Origin: Alkalimonas mucilaginosa
GTDB taxonomy: Bacteria; Pseudomonadota; Gammaproteobacteria; Enterobacterales; Alteromonadaceae
DNA: 64,000 nucleotides
Direction of reading: 5' to 3'
NCBI RefSeq assembly: GCF_036327005.1
Contig: NZ_JAUGZK010000002.1
Coordinates: forward strand, 248,001-312,000
In this document: positions 6,924 to 16,597 of the stretch, in pieces
Numbering within the stretch: the first letter of the stretch is position 1
How the letters are laid out: the number at the start of each line of letters is the position of its first letter
Program-made: the position numbers and the translations under genes
The notes under the pieces: model-generated
What the model was told of the DNA's origin: nothing
Database searches by the model: none
The model's input: only the letters and a program-made list of their open reading frames with translations

Positions 6924-9146
6924 ATGGCATCAGAAGCAAACCAAGATGATTTTCTGTTCCTGGCGGATGATGCCGAGGAAGCAGATGCACAGGATCATCC
7001 AACGGGTGAATGGCATCTCCTTATTGTGGATGACGATGATGAAATCCATACGGTAACCAAATTAGCACTGTCTGATGTGGTGTTGGAAGGCAAGCGCCTG
7101 GTCTTTCATCATGCGTACTCAGGGAAAGAAGCCATTGAGTTTCTGCGCCGACACGACAACATTGCCCTGGTGTTGTTGGATGTGGTGATGGAAACCGATG
7201 ATGCCGGCTTAAAAGTGGTGGAACAAATTCGGGACGAGCTTGGTCTGGAGGATACCCGTATTATTCTTCGAACGGGCCAGCCGGGTTATGCGCCTGAAGA
7301 AAGTGTGATCAAAGAGTACGACATCAATGATTACAAAACCAAGACAGAGCTGACTCGCAGTAAGTTGGTAACCACCATTATCGCTTCGTTACGTTCGTAC
7401 CAGCAAATTCGAACCATCAATCAAAATCGTGTCGGCCTGCAGAAAATTATTAATGCGGGTGCCAACTTGCTAGAGCAGCATTCACTGCATGAATTTTCTG
7501 AAGGCGTGGTTACTCAAATTGCTTCTTTGATTGGCTTAGATGCCGAAGGGGTGCTCTGCGCTCAAATTGAAGATGATGGCAGCAATGCTGATACCATCTA
7601 CGTACTGGGCGCCGCAGGGCACTATGCGCCTTTTATTAAGTGTCGGTTGGAGCGGATAAACAACAAGCGTATTATTCAGCAAATCAATACTTGTCTGCAG
7701 GATAAAAAAAACATTTTTACCGAGAAAGACACTACCCTGTATCTGGGAGCAGAACACCATTGTGCGGCGGTGTACCTGGAAACCAACCGGCCGATTGAAG
7801 ACTTTGATCGCCAACTGATGGAAGTTTTTCTGAGCAATATTTCTGTTGGCTATGAAAATGTCACCTTATTCCAGCAATTACGCCATGCCGCCTATATAGA
7901 TCCCCTGACTAAAACCCCAAACCGAAACGAATTTACTGCCCTGTTAGCCGAAACACGTAAGTTGGGGGCCAAAGACAGTGTGGCAGTGCTGATTGATATT
8001 AATCATTTTTCCGATGTGAATGATGGTTTAGGGCAAGAAGTTGGTAATGAGTTATTAATTGCTATTACACAGCGGTTGGTGCAGGAATTTGGCAACGATG
8101 CACAAATTGGACGAATTGGCGCCGATGTGTTTGGCATGATTGGGTCGGAGAAAGTACTGACACCAGAGGCGCTGGATGTACTCTTTCTGGAGCCGTTTCA
8201 AGCTTCTGAACACAGCTTACAGGTGGATGCAACCTATGGCTTTTGCCGCTTAACCGAAAGTAGTGAGCAAGGCTTAACGATTTTAAAGCATGTCTATATT
8301 GCGCTAAATCGGGCGAAGAAAAGCATTAGCCGTAATTATGAGTTCTACCAGCAGCAGATGGAGGATGAAACTGCAGAGCGTCTTGCTTTACTGCGCACCT
8401 TGCGGCAAGACTTTGCTCAAAATCGTTTGCAGTTGTGGTATCAGCCACAAATTTGTCTGAAAAGCCGCAAAGTTATTGGTATGGAAGCGCTGCTACGTTG
8501 GCCACAACAAGGTGGAGGCTTTGTTTCGCCAGCCGTGTTTATTCCTTTGGCCGAGTATTCCGGCCTTATTGTTGAAATTGGTGCCTGGGTGCTGCAGCAG
8601 GCTTGTCTGCAGTTAAAAGAATTAGAGCGGCTGGGCTACAAAGGGCTGCGTATAGCGGTTAATGTCTCCATGCCACAATTCCGTAGTCCGCACTTTGTTG
8701 AGTCGGTGATCCATTGTGTCAATGAGCTCCAGGTCCGGCCTGAGTTATTGGAGCTGGAAATTACTGAGTCGGTGGTCATGGACGATCCGAAAGTCGTGAT
8801 TTCAGCACTTAAAGAGCTGCAAAGTTTTGGTATTAAAGTAGCAATTGATGACTTTGGTATTGGTTTTTCCTCACTGAGTTACTTACAGCAACTCCCCTTG
8901 GATCGGATTAAAATTGACCGGACTTTTGTCAATGACATTGAAAAAAGCAATGGCGCAGCGATTGCCGAGACCATCGTAAACTTAGGAAAACGCTTAGGCT
9001 TGCACACTATTGCTGAAGGTGTGGAGACCCTTGCTCAGGAGCGGGCTATTTTAGCCATGGGCTGTGATGAAGTGCAGGGTTTTTTGTATGCTAAGCCAAT
9101 GGCTAAGGATGAACTGCAGGCTTTTATTGCACAACAAAAGCAATGA
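6924..9146 (+). CDS. Response regulator with DUF3369, degenerate GGDEF and EAL domains
   Basis: The 740-aa cytoplasmic protein has an N-terminal receiver (about 30-155; LLIVDDDDEIH, phospho-acceptor in LLDVVMETDD), a DUF3369 domain (about 165-310), a GGDEF domain (about 325-470) and an EAL domain (about 490-735). The GGDEF signature reads GADVF, so cyclase activity is unlikely. The EAL side keeps its catalytic strings (GMEALLRW, ELEITES, IDDFGIGFSSL, DRIKIDR, EGVET), so it should hydrolyse cyclic di-GMP. Family members with this order are single-component outputs of unlinked kinases. The start ATG follows AAGGAC. A strong terminator separates it from the chemoreceptor gene. Confidence 0.92.
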   Translation: MASEANQDDFLFLADDAEEADAQDHPTGEWHLLIVDDDDEIHTVTKLALSDVVLEGKRLVFHHAYSGKEAIEFLRRHDNIALVLLDVVMETDDAGLKVVEQIRDELGLEDTRIILRTGQPGYAPEESVIKEYDINDYKTKTELTRSKLVTTIIASLRSYQQIRTINQNRVGLQKIINAGANLLEQHSLHEFSEGVVTQIASLIGLDAEGVLCAQIEDDGSNADTIYVLGAAGHYAPFIKCRLERINNKRIIQQINTCLQDKKNIFTEKDTTLYLGAEHHCAAVYLETNRPIEDFDRQLMEVFLSNISVGYENVTLFQQLRHAAYIDPLTKTPNRNEFTALLAETRKLGAKDSVAVLIDINHFSDVNDGLGQEVGNELLIAITQRLVQEFGNDAQIGRIGADVFGMIGSEKVLTPEALDVLFLEPFQASEHSLQVDATYGFCRLTESSEQGLTILKHVYIALNRAKKSISRNYEFYQQQMEDETAERLALLRTLRQDFAQNRLQLWYQPQICLKSRKVIGMEALLRWPQQGGGFVSPAVFIPLAEYSGLIVEIGAWVLQQACLQLKELERLGYKGLRIAVNVSMPQFRSPHFVESVIHCVNELQVRPELLELEITESVVMDDPKVVISALKELQSFGIKVAIDDFGIGFSSLSYLQQLPLDRIKIDRTFVNDIEKSNGAAIAETIVNLGKRLGLHTIAEGVETLAQERAILAMGCDEVQGFLYAKPMAKDELQAFIAQQKQ

Positions 9147-9156
9147 GGTACTTAGT

Positions 9157-9193
9157 AAAAAGCCGGCAGAGCAGAGAGCTTTGCCGGCTTTTT
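9157..9193. terminator. Bidirectional intrinsic terminator
   Basis: AAAAAGCCGGCA (9157-9168) pairs with TGCCGGCTTTTT (9182-9193), with T-runs on both strands, between two convergent genes. It should end transcripts from both the EAL regulator and the chemoreceptor. Confidence 0.9.
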
Positions 9194-9204
9194 TGTGCGC
9201 TCAC

Positions 9205-10824
9205 TTATACCCTGAACTGTCGCGCCACCTGCTCTAAGCTTTGAGCCAGACTTGCCAGCTCACTACTGGCTTTTGCGATGTTGTTGGTACTGGCTGCGCT
9301 GTGCTCGGTATGGGTATAAATATCATCCACGTGATTCACAATGGTGGTTGCCATTTGCTGTTGCTCTTTGGTTGCATCTGCAATCTGTTGATTCATCAAG
9401 CGGATCTGATGAATGCTCTGGGTTATCAGGCTTAATGCTTCCCCAGCCTGATTGGCTGATGCGACACTTTCATCTGCCTGGCTGGTGCTTTGATCCATCT
9501 TTTGCACTGCTGAGCGTGCTGCACTTTGCAATTGCTCAATGGTCTTTTGAATTTGTTCGGTAGATGCCTGGGTCCGGGATGCCAGCGTACGGACTTCATC
9601 CGCGACTACTGCAAACCCTCTGCCTTGCTCACCGGCTCTGGCTGCTTCAATGGCCGCATTCAGTGCCAGCAAGTTGGTTTGCTCAGCAATGCCTTTGATA
9701 ACATCCAATACGGCCCCTACTTTGTTGGCATCGTTTTCCAGCTGGGTAATAACGGTGGAAGCTTCTTGCACATTACCAGCAAGCAGCTTTATGTTGTCTA
9801 CTGTCTGGGTCACGGTTGTCTGTCCACGATTAGCGGCTTCGCCGGAGTCATTGGCTGCATGCGAGGCTTCATTAGCACTACTGGCGCCAGACATGACGCT
9901 ATGGTTCATCTGATCGACAGCTTGTCGGGCCTGGTTAGCTGCTTGTTGTTGCACCTGAATGGTTTTATTCGTATCGTCGGTCAGTGCATTAAGGTCTTTA
10001 GCCAGTGATGAAAGCGGCAGCGCAGTGTTGACGACATCTTTCACAATGCCCTGCAGTTTTTCCATAAAAGTATTAAACCAGTAGCCGAGATCGCCAAGCT
10101 CATCCTTGCTTTGTATGGTAATGCGCACCGTAAGGTCACCATCCTCTTTGGCCAAATCCCGCAGGGAGGCAATGATGCTGTTCAGGTTATTGCGAATGGC
10201 CAACACTATAGGAATGGCGGTACCAAATAGGACCACAGTGGTGATAAGGCCCATGAAAATACCTACCATGATTAAGCGGGACGCTTGCTGACTGGCCGCA
10301 TCAATGGCAGCAGTAAAGTCTGCTTCTTTGACATCGCGAAAACTGGATAATAATTGCAGCGTCTGCTCATAGCTTTCATTCATTCGCTCACTGCGCTCTG
10401 CCAGAGTGGTGAAGTCAGCAGTGTTGTTAACCATTTCTTCCGAAATGGTATAAGCCGCCCGATAGTAACTATCAAAGCTTTGACTGATGGCACGAAGCTC
10501 CTGAGCAAAGCGTTGATCAAGTTGGCCAATACGCTGCAAGCTTTGCGTTAATTGCCCGGAAAATTGCTGGGCCACTAGCAATGAGTCTTCATCCCCTGTG
10601 GTGACGGCGCTGGCCAGTGACTCACTGATCCGCTCCAGCAACACCAGGCTGTTTTCTGCTGCCTGCAACACCGGGAATTGTACATCACGGGTGTTTTCAA
10701 GAGTGCGGGCGTTATTTTGAGCGGTGTTGGTAGCCAGTGCCAGATAAATTAAGAAACTGATGGTACCGATCAGCGGTATTAAGTAGATTTTCTTGGCGAT
10801 TGAGAGCTGTTTCAAAAATTCCAT
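9205..10824 (-). CDS. Methyl-accepting chemotaxis protein
   Basis: A 539-aa transmembrane chemoreceptor. TM1 about 13-30, periplasmic four-helix type ligand domain about 31-185, TM2 about 187-212, HAMP about 212-265, then the long cytoplasmic signalling helix pair. The hairpin tip is intact (GIAEQTNLLALNAAIEAARA, then GRGFAVVADEVRTLA). It would couple to CheA/CheW and be methylated by CheR. I see no pentapeptide CheR tether at the C-terminus (ends RQFRV). No che genes are nearby, so it is an orphan receptor. Ligand unknown. Confidence 0.93.
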   Translation of the reverse strand: MEFLKQLSIAKKIYLIPLIGTISFLIYLALATNTAQNNARTLENTRDVQFPVLQAAENSLVLLERISESLASAVTTGDEDSLLVAQQFSGQLTQSLQRIGQLDQRFAQELRAISQSFDSYYRAAYTISEEMVNNTADFTTLAERSERMNESYEQTLQLLSSFRDVKEADFTAAIDAASQQASRLIMVGIFMGLITTVVLFGTAIPIVLAIRNNLNSIIASLRDLAKEDGDLTVRITIQSKDELGDLGYWFNTFMEKLQGIVKDVVNTALPLSSLAKDLNALTDDTNKTIQVQQQAANQARQAVDQMNHSVMSGASSANEASHAANDSGEAANRGQTTVTQTVDNIKLLAGNVQEASTVITQLENDANKVGAVLDVIKGIAEQTNLLALNAAIEAARAGEQGRGFAVVADEVRTLASRTQASTEQIQKTIEQLQSAARSAVQKMDQSTSQADESVASANQAGEALSLITQSIHQIRLMNQQIADATKEQQQMATTIVNHVDDIYTHTEHSAASTNNIAKASSELASLAQSLEQVARQFRV

Positions 10825-10993
10825 AGAGTATTCGCCTCTTCAGACTTCGGGTGGGCTGTTTTTGTGCTTTTATCAGTATAGTCAGAAAGATGCGTTACGT
10901 GGCATGAAAGCCGGAAAAAATGAATAAAAGTTTGTCGTAGCAGATTGGCAGGTGATTGGCAGAGGTCGCAGTGACTCTCTGCCAGGGAAAGGC

Positions 10994-11524
10994 TTATGCT
11001 TTATTCGCACGCTCAAAAGAAGTGAGGATCTCAGCTTTGGCAGCGGCCGCATCGGCCCAGCCAGTCACTTTGACCCACTTACCCGGCTCCAGCTCTTTGT
11101 AGCGCTCAAAGAAGTGTTGAATTTGCTGCTTCAGCAGCTCCGGCACATCGTTGATGTCCTGGATATGGTCGTACAGCTTGGTCAGCTTACTCACCGGGAC
11201 TGCAATGACTTTGGCATCTTCACCAGACTCATCCGACATATTCAGCACGCCAACCGGGCGGCATTTGATCACAGCACCTGGTACCAGTGGATATGGGGTG
11301 GGTACCAGCACATCGACCGGGTCACCATCCAGCGACAGAGTCTGATTGACAAAGCCGTAGTTGCACGGATAAAACATAGGCGTTGCCATAAAACGGTCTA
11401 CCCAGACAGTACCGGTATCTTTATCTACTTCGTACTTGATCGGGTCGGCATTGGCCGGAATTTCAATGATGACATTGATTTCATCTGGCAGGTTCTTACC
11501 TGCTGCTACATCGCTTAAGCTCAT
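10994..11524 (-). CDS. ppa: Inorganic pyrophosphatase
   Basis: Soluble family I pyrophosphatase, 176 aa, the same size as E. coli Ppa. It hydrolyses PPi to drive biosynthetic reactions. Visible signatures are EIPANADPIKYEVDKDTG near residue 21, the metal-binding DGDPVDVLV near residue 66, the preceding FYPCNYGFV, and the C-terminal KVTGWADAAAA region. It is transcribed leftward from its own promoter, downstream of the fbp gene. About 170 bases with no evident gene separate it from the chemoreceptor. Confidence 0.97.
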   Translation of the reverse strand: MSLSDVAAGKNLPDEINVIIEIPANADPIKYEVDKDTGTVWVDRFMATPMFYPCNYGFVNQTLSLDGDPVDVLVPTPYPLVPGAVIKCRPVGVLNMSDESGEDAKVIAVPVSKLTKLYDHIQDINDVPELLKQQIQHFFERYKELEPGKWVKVTGWADAAAAKAEILTSFERANKA

Positions 11525-11587
11525 GGTGCTATCCTATAGTGAATGAAATGTCGGCTATTATAGCGACAGCCATCGAAATGGCTATCC

Positions 11588-12574
11588 TCAATTGGTCGAA
11601 AGTGCCTTTTGATGGTAGGCCAAACAGGTCTCCACCTCATGGCGCGAGCCTAAAATGACTGCCACCCGCTGGTGGATGTCGTCCGGCTGAATTTCCAGAA
11701 TACGTTCGGTGCCAGTGATGCTAAGGCCGCCGGCTTGTTCAATCAGCAGGCTCATCGGGTTGGCTTCGTACATCAGTCGTAATTTATACGGCTTGTTGGC
11801 ATCCTTGTTGTCGGCCGGGTAGGCAAAAATGCCGCCGCGGCACAAAATGCGATGCACATCACCCACCATGGCAGCAATCCAGCGCATGTTGTAATTCTTG
11901 CCACGCGGACCTTCTTTGCCCAGCAGCAAATCCTGAATGTAGCCTTGCATCGGTGCCTGCCAAAAACGCTGGTTCGACATATTGATGGCAAACTCCGAGG
12001 TGTATTTCGGCAGGGTGACCTTATCTTCTGTCAGCAAAAAGCCGCCGTAGGTTTTATCCAGCGTATACATGCGGGTGCCCTTGCCGGTGGTCAGTGCCAG
12101 CATGGTAGAAGGGCCATAGAGCACATAACCGGCAGCGACCTGAGCGGTTCCTGGTTGCAGGAACATGCTGGCATCGTCGGCTTCTTTATCGACTGGTGCC
12201 GGTAAAATGGAGAAAATAGTGCCAATCAGGCTGTTGATATCGGTATTGGAGGAGCCATCCAGCGGATCAAAGGTCACCAGGTAGCGGCCCCTGGGGTTGC
12301 CGGCGACAATATCGTCTTCTTCTTCCGAGCTGATGGCTTTGACCACGCCGGTTTCCAGAATCACTTCTTTCAGCAATTCATTGGCAATCACATCCAGCTT
12401 TTTCTGTGTTTCACCCTGCACGTTTTCCGACAAGGTGGAGCCAAGCACCCCGGCCAATTCGCCCTGACTGACCCGAAAGGATATTTCGCGGCAGGCCGCC
12501 AGAATGGTTTTTATCAGGGAAATCAGGTCGCTATCGACACCATCTTGCTGCAGGACCGGAGAGATACGGCGCAT
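11588..12574 (-). CDS. fbp: Class I fructose-1,6-bisphosphatase
   Basis: This gluconeogenic enzyme removes the C1 phosphate of fructose-1,6-bisphosphate. The 328-aa product has the class I metal and substrate sites: SSEEEDD near residue 90, FDPLDGSSNTDINSLIGTIF near residue 115, and the C-terminal YPADNKDANKPYKLRLMYEA with NPMSLLIEQAGG. The start has AAGGA with good spacing. It is divergent from mpl (143-base gap). A small stem (AGCCAT-4-ATGGCT, 11568-11583) lies between its stop and ppa but lacks a T-run. Confidence 0.97.
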   Translation of the reverse strand: MRRISPVLQQDGVDSDLISLIKTILAACREISFRVSQGELAGVLGSTLSENVQGETQKKLDVIANELLKEVILETGVVKAISSEEEDDIVAGNPRGRYLVTFDPLDGSSNTDINSLIGTIFSILPAPVDKEADDASMFLQPGTAQVAAGYVLYGPSTMLALTTGKGTRMYTLDKTYGGFLLTEDKVTLPKYTSEFAINMSNQRFWQAPMQGYIQDLLLGKEGPRGKNYNMRWIAAMVGDVHRILCRGGIFAYPADNKDANKPYKLRLMYEANPMSLLIEQAGGLSITGTERILEIQPDDIHQRVAVILGSRHEVETCLAYHQKALSTN

Positions 12575-12717
12575 GGGAATTCCTTTTTTTACTGTGTAGG
12601 TGAGGTACTGGTATTTTTACCCGCTAGTTTAAAGAATTTTTGCCAAAATTGCAGTTTCAATCGCAGCCAGCCGCAGTTTTGTTACAATGGGCGTCACCTG
12701 CATTATGAGTTGATAGC

Positions 12718-14115
12718 ATGCATATTCACATTCTGGGAATTTGTGGCACTTTTATGGGCGGCATCGCGGCCCTGGCCAAAGCCTTAGGTCACCGGGTGAC
12801 GGGCTCTGATAGCAATGTGTATCCACCGATGAGCACTCAGTTGGAAGCACTTGACATAACACTGACCAGTGGGTTTGAACCGGCTCAGCTCGACCCTGCC
12901 CCTGACCTGGTGATTATTGGCAATGCCTTGTCCCGCGGCAACCCTTGTGTCGAAGCGGTACTGGATCGGCAATTGCCTTACACCTCCGGTGCCCAGTGGC
13001 TATCGGAACAGGTGCTGCAACAGCGCTGGGTGCTGGCTGTGGCTGGCACCCATGGCAAGACCACTGGCAGCAGCATGCTGGCCTGGATTTTAGAGCAGGC
13101 CAGCTTAAAGCCTGGTTTTTTGATTGGCGGAGTGCCGCCTCAGTTTGAGGTCTCGGCCCGGCTTGGTCAGAGTCCGTTTTTTGTGATTGAAGCCGACGAG
13201 TACGACACGGCATTTTTTGATAAGCGCTCCAAGTTTGTCCATTACCGGCCCCGTACTTTGGTGATCAACAACCTGGAGTACGATCATGCGGATATCTTCC
13301 CCGATTTAGCCGCCATTCAGCGCCAGTTTCATCATCTGATCCGAACGGTGCCTGCCAGTGGTTTGATCCTGACACCAGCGCAACAACCTGCTATCGAACA
13401 GATGCTGGCGGAGGGCTACTGGAGTGAGCGGCACAGCTATGCGGCTCAGGCCAGTGCAGGTTCAGCGACCGAAGCACAGTGGCAAAGCCGGTTACTGAAA
13501 GCTGATGGTTCGGCTTTTTCGGTGTGGCTGCAAGGTGAGTTGCAAGGTGAAGTGCACTGGGACTTACTGGGCCAGCACAATGTCGATAACGCCATGATGG
13601 CCATTGCAGCTGCCCGCCATGTTGGAGTGCCGGTCAGCGTTGCTATCGAGGCACTGTGCATTTTTCAGGCACCGAAACGACGGCTGGAGCTGCTTACCGA
13701 GGCGGGTGGGGTGCGCTTGTACGATGATTTTGCCCATCACCCCACAGCCATTCAAACGACCTTGCAGGCACTGCGTGCTAAAGTGGGCCAAAACCGTATT
13801 CTGGCCGTACTGGAAGCGCGCTCCAACACCATGAAACGTGGGGTGCATCAACAGGCGTTGCCAACCGCGTTGGCTGCTGCCGATCAGGTGTTTATTTTTC
13901 AGGCCAAAGGCGCCGCCGATGGCATGCAGCAAGTGGCGGCAGTTTTGGGCGAAAAAGCCCGGCTGTTTGATGAGCTAGGTTTGTTAGAGCAGGCGGTACT
14001 GGCGGAGCTTAGCAGTGGCGATCAGCTGCTGATCATGAGCAATGGCGGCTTTGGCGGTTTGCATCAGCGGCTGCGTAAGGCCATCGAATTAAGGGAAGCA
14101 GAGCATGTCGGATAA
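12718..14115 (+). CDS. mpl: UDP-N-acetylmuramate:L-Ala-D-Glu-meso-DAP ligase (Mpl)
   Basis: Mpl rejoins the tripeptide released by murein turnover to UDP-MurNAc, bypassing MurC-F. The 465-aa Mur-ligase has the N-terminal Rossmann entry HILGICGTFMGGIA, the ATP loop AGTHGKTTGSS near residue 108, EADEYDTAFFDKRSKF near residue 160 and DDFAHHPTAI near residue 340. A TACAAT box with an upstream TG (12683-12688) is a plausible extended -10. Its 3' end overlaps ubiX by 11 bases. ampG, the muropeptide importer, is also in this window at 61-62.6 kb. Confidence 0.96.
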   Translation: MHIHILGICGTFMGGIAALAKALGHRVTGSDSNVYPPMSTQLEALDITLTSGFEPAQLDPAPDLVIIGNALSRGNPCVEAVLDRQLPYTSGAQWLSEQVLQQRWVLAVAGTHGKTTGSSMLAWILEQASLKPGFLIGGVPPQFEVSARLGQSPFFVIEADEYDTAFFDKRSKFVHYRPRTLVINNLEYDHADIFPDLAAIQRQFHHLIRTVPASGLILTPAQQPAIEQMLAEGYWSERHSYAAQASAGSATEAQWQSRLLKADGSAFSVWLQGELQGEVHWDLLGQHNVDNAMMAIAAARHVGVPVSVAIEALCIFQAPKRRLELLTEAGGVRLYDDFAHHPTAIQTTLQALRAKVGQNRILAVLEARSNTMKRGVHQQALPTALAAADQVFIFQAKGAADGMQQVAAVLGEKARLFDELGLLEQAVLAELSSGDQLLIMSNGGFGGLHQRLRKAIELREAEHVG

Positions 14116-14734
14116 ACCCATACAGCAAATTACTCTGGCCTTTACCGGTGCCAGCGGGGCACCTTATGGCTGGCGCTTGTTGCAGTGTTTGCTGCAACAG
14201 CAGGTGCAGGTCCATTTGCTGATTTCCAGCGCAGCCCGGGTCGTTTTTGCCACCGAGCATGGCACTAAGCTATCGGCAGCACCGGAAAAATGCCAGGCGC
14301 AATTGGTTGAATTGCTGAAGTGCTCACCCCATTTACTCAAGGTCTATGGCAAAGACGACTGGTTTTCACCGGTAGCCTCGGGGTCGGCGGCGCCTAAGCA
14401 GATGGTGGTCTGTCCCTGCTCAACCGGCACCCTGGCAGCGATCGCCAACGGTGCCAGTGAGAATCTGATTGAGCGTGCCGCCGATGTGGTGCTAAAAGAA
14501 CGTGGTCAGCTGATTCTGGTACCACGGGAAAGCCCGCTCAATGCCATTCATCTGGAGCATATGCTTAAGCTGGCCCGGCTCGGCGTAACCATTATGCCTG
14601 CCGCACCCGGCTTTTATCACAACCCAAGCTCGATTGACGATCTGGTGGACTTTATGGTGGCCAGAATGCTGGACCATCTGGGGCTGGAACAACAACTGTT
14701 GGCCCGTTGGGGCTATCAGGGAGAAGCGCATTGA
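14105..14734 (+). CDS. ubiX: Flavin prenyltransferase UbiX
   Basis: UbiX makes prenylated FMN, the cofactor of the UbiD decarboxylase in ubiquinone synthesis. The 209-aa product starts with TLAFTGASGAPYGWRLLQ (FMN-binding loop) and contains VASGSAAPKQMVVCPCS and the ERGQLILVPRESPLNAIHLE segment, all diagnostic. It overlaps the end of mpl and shares bases with the TTG start of the ABC ATPase gene that follows, so the four genes from mpl to yadH look like one operon. Confidence 0.94.
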   Translation: MSDKPIQQITLAFTGASGAPYGWRLLQCLLQQQVQVHLLISSAARVVFATEHGTKLSAAPEKCQAQLVELLKCSPHLLKVYGKDDWFSPVASGSAAPKQMVVCPCSTGTLAAIANGASENLIERAADVVLKERGQLILVPRESPLNAIHLEHMLKLARLGVTIMPAAPGFYHNPSSIDDLVDFMVARMLDHLGLEQQLLARWGYQGEAH

Positions 14735-15660
14735 CACTGGCACTGAATATTAAGCAACTAAGCAAGACCTACAAAAACAAGGTAGAGGCGCTCAAAGGCA
14801 TTGACCTGGAAGTAAAGCAGGGGGATTTCTTTGCGTTACTTGGCCCCAATGGCGCCGGTAAAAGTACCACCATTGGCGTGATCAGTTCGCTGGTAAATAA
14901 GAGCGGTGGCACTGTCGAGGTATTTGGCCACAATATCGACCAGCAGTTAGAGCTGGCGAAAAGCCAGCTGGGCTTGGTGCCGCAGGAGTTTAACTTCAAC
15001 CAGTTTGAAACCGTGCTGCAAATTGTGGTGAATCAGGCTGGTTACTATGGGGTGCCAAAAAAGTTGGCCTTAGTTCGCGCCGAAAAATACCTGAGTCAGT
15101 TAGGGCTTTGGGACAAGCGCAACAGCCGGGCACGGGAGCTATCCGGTGGCATGAAGCGCCGGCTGATGATTGCCCGCGCTTTGATGCACGAGCCCAAACT
15201 GTTGATCCTGGATGAACCGACCGCCGGGGTAGATATTGAGCTGCGCCGCTCGATGTGGGAGTTTTTGCGTCGCATCAACCAGCAGGGCGTCACCATTATT
15301 CTGACCACTCATTATCTGGAAGAGGCCGAGATGCTGTGCCGTAACATCGCCATCATCGATCAGGGCCAGATCATTGAAAACACCGGCATCAAAGCCTTGC
15401 TCAGCAAGCTAAGCCAGGAAACCTTTGTGCTGGATGTCGACACCAACCCGGCTGAATTGAAGCTGGATGGTTTTCATTACCGGCTGCTGGATGATCACAG
15501 CCTGGAAGTGGATGTGGAAAAATCAGCCGGATTAAACGATATCTTTAGTCGCTTAACCGAGCAACAGGTCAAGGTACTGTCGATGCGTAACAAAGCCAAC
15601 CGGCTGGAGGAGCTGTTTGTGACATTGGTCGAGCAAGGGCGGGGAGAGCAAAGCGCATGA
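14731..15660 (+). CDS. yadG: ABC transporter ATP-binding protein, YadG type
   Basis: A 309-aa ATPase of an ABC-2 export system. I start it at the TTG overlapping the ubiX stop because AGGGAGA sits seven bases upstream; an earlier TTG only adds residues unlike the family. Walker A is GPNGAGKSTT near residue 40, the signature is LSGGMKRR, Walker B is LLILDEPTAGVD, and an H-loop (TTHYLEEAE) follows. The C-terminal 90 residues are the accessory domain seen in YadG-like proteins. The permease gene overlaps by ATGA. Substrate unknown. Confidence 0.9.
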   Translation: MTLALNIKQLSKTYKNKVEALKGIDLEVKQGDFFALLGPNGAGKSTTIGVISSLVNKSGGTVEVFGHNIDQQLELAKSQLGLVPQEFNFNQFETVLQIVVNQAGYYGVPKKLALVRAEKYLSQLGLWDKRNSRARELSGGMKRRLMIARALMHEPKLLILDEPTAGVDIELRRSMWEFLRRINQQGVTIILTTHYLEEAEMLCRNIAIIDQGQIIENTGIKALLSKLSQETFVLDVDTNPAELKLDGFHYRLLDDHSLEVDVEKSAGLNDIFSRLTEQQVKVLSMRNKANRLEELFVTLVEQGRGEQSA

Positions 15661-16445
15661 GTCAGCAGACCTTTTCCAAAGCCAACTACCTGGTAGCACT
15701 GAAAAGTATTTTAAATAAAGAAACCAACCGTTTTCTTCGGATTTGGGTGCAAACCCTGGTACCACCAGCCATTACCATGACGCTGTATTTTGTCATTTTT
15801 GGCAGCCTGATTGGCTCACGCATCGGCGAGATGGGCGGCTTCAGCTACATGGAGTTTATTGTCCCTGGCCTGATTATGATGTCGGTGATCACCAGCTCTT
15901 ACGCCAACGTCGCGTCCTCGTTTTTCAGTGCCAAGTTTCAGCGTAATGTCGAAGAACTGCTGGTTGCACCGGTGCCCAATTACATCATTGTGCTGGGCTA
16001 TGTCGGTGGTGGCATGGCGCGCGGTATTCTGGTAGGCCTGATTGTCACCCTGGTGTCTTTGCTCTTTGTCCCTGTGCAGTTGCACAACATTGGTATCATT
16101 GTGCTGACAGTGCTGCTGACTTCGATGGTGTTTGCCCTGGGGGGCCTGATCAATGCGGTCTATGCCAAGACCTTTGATGATATCAGCATTATCCCAACCT
16201 TTGTGCTGACGCCACTGACGTATCTGGGCGGAGTCTTTTATTCGTTGCAATTGCTGCCTGGTTTCTGGCAGCAGGTGGCGGCGCTCAATCCAGTGGTCTA
16301 TATGGTTAACGCCTTTCGCTTTGGTTTTTTAGGCATCAGTGATATCAGTTTGTGGCTGGCCTTTGGCCTGCTGTTGCTGTTGATTGTGCTACTGTTTAGT
16401 TATGCGATGTACTTAATCAACAAAGGCATTGGTTTACGTAGTTAG
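15657..16445 (+). CDS. yadH: ABC-2 type permease, YadH type
   Basis: Inner-membrane partner of the ATPase immediately upstream (ATGA overlap). At 262 aa with about six helices it matches YadH. Typical strings are RIWVQTLVPPAITMTLYFVI near residue 28, FSYMEFIVPGLIMMSVI, FSAKFQRNVEELLVAPV, and LTPLTYLGGVFYSLQLLP in the ABC-2 signature. A 7-bp stem follows the stop. The pair is conserved near pan genes in enterics, which is also the broad setting here, but the transported compound is unknown. Confidence 0.92.
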   Translation: MSQQTFSKANYLVALKSILNKETNRFLRIWVQTLVPPAITMTLYFVIFGSLIGSRIGEMGGFSYMEFIVPGLIMMSVITSSYANVASSFFSAKFQRNVEELLVAPVPNYIIVLGYVGGGMARGILVGLIVTLVSLLFVPVQLHNIGIIVLTVLLTSMVFALGGLINAVYAKTFDDISIIPTFVLTPLTYLGGVFYSLQLLPGFWQQVAALNPVVYMVNAFRFGFLGISDISLWLAFGLLLLLIVLLFSYAMYLINKGIGLRS

Positions 16446-16460
16446 TGTTGATGCGACGGA

Positions 16461-16505
16461 GGCTGGCTATATGACAACCTTGCCAGCCGGGCTTTGCAGT
16501 TTTTT
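16461..16505 (+). terminator. Possible terminator after yadH
   Basis: GGCTGGC (16461-16467) pairs with GCCAGCC (16482-16488); a T6 run follows about ten bases later. The distance between stem and T-run is longer than usual, so this is only a candidate. Confidence 0.35.
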
Positions 16506-16597
16506 GCAGACTTTTCGCATGGCATGCAGTAAAGTAAATGCCCTTTTTTGTAGCACCCTTACCGGCCAAAGAGCCGGGGTCAACGAGCAGGATAGAT

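Noticed and set aside
10952..11518. A 188-codon plus-strand frame
   Set aside because: Antisense to ppa, whose coding sense is unambiguous.
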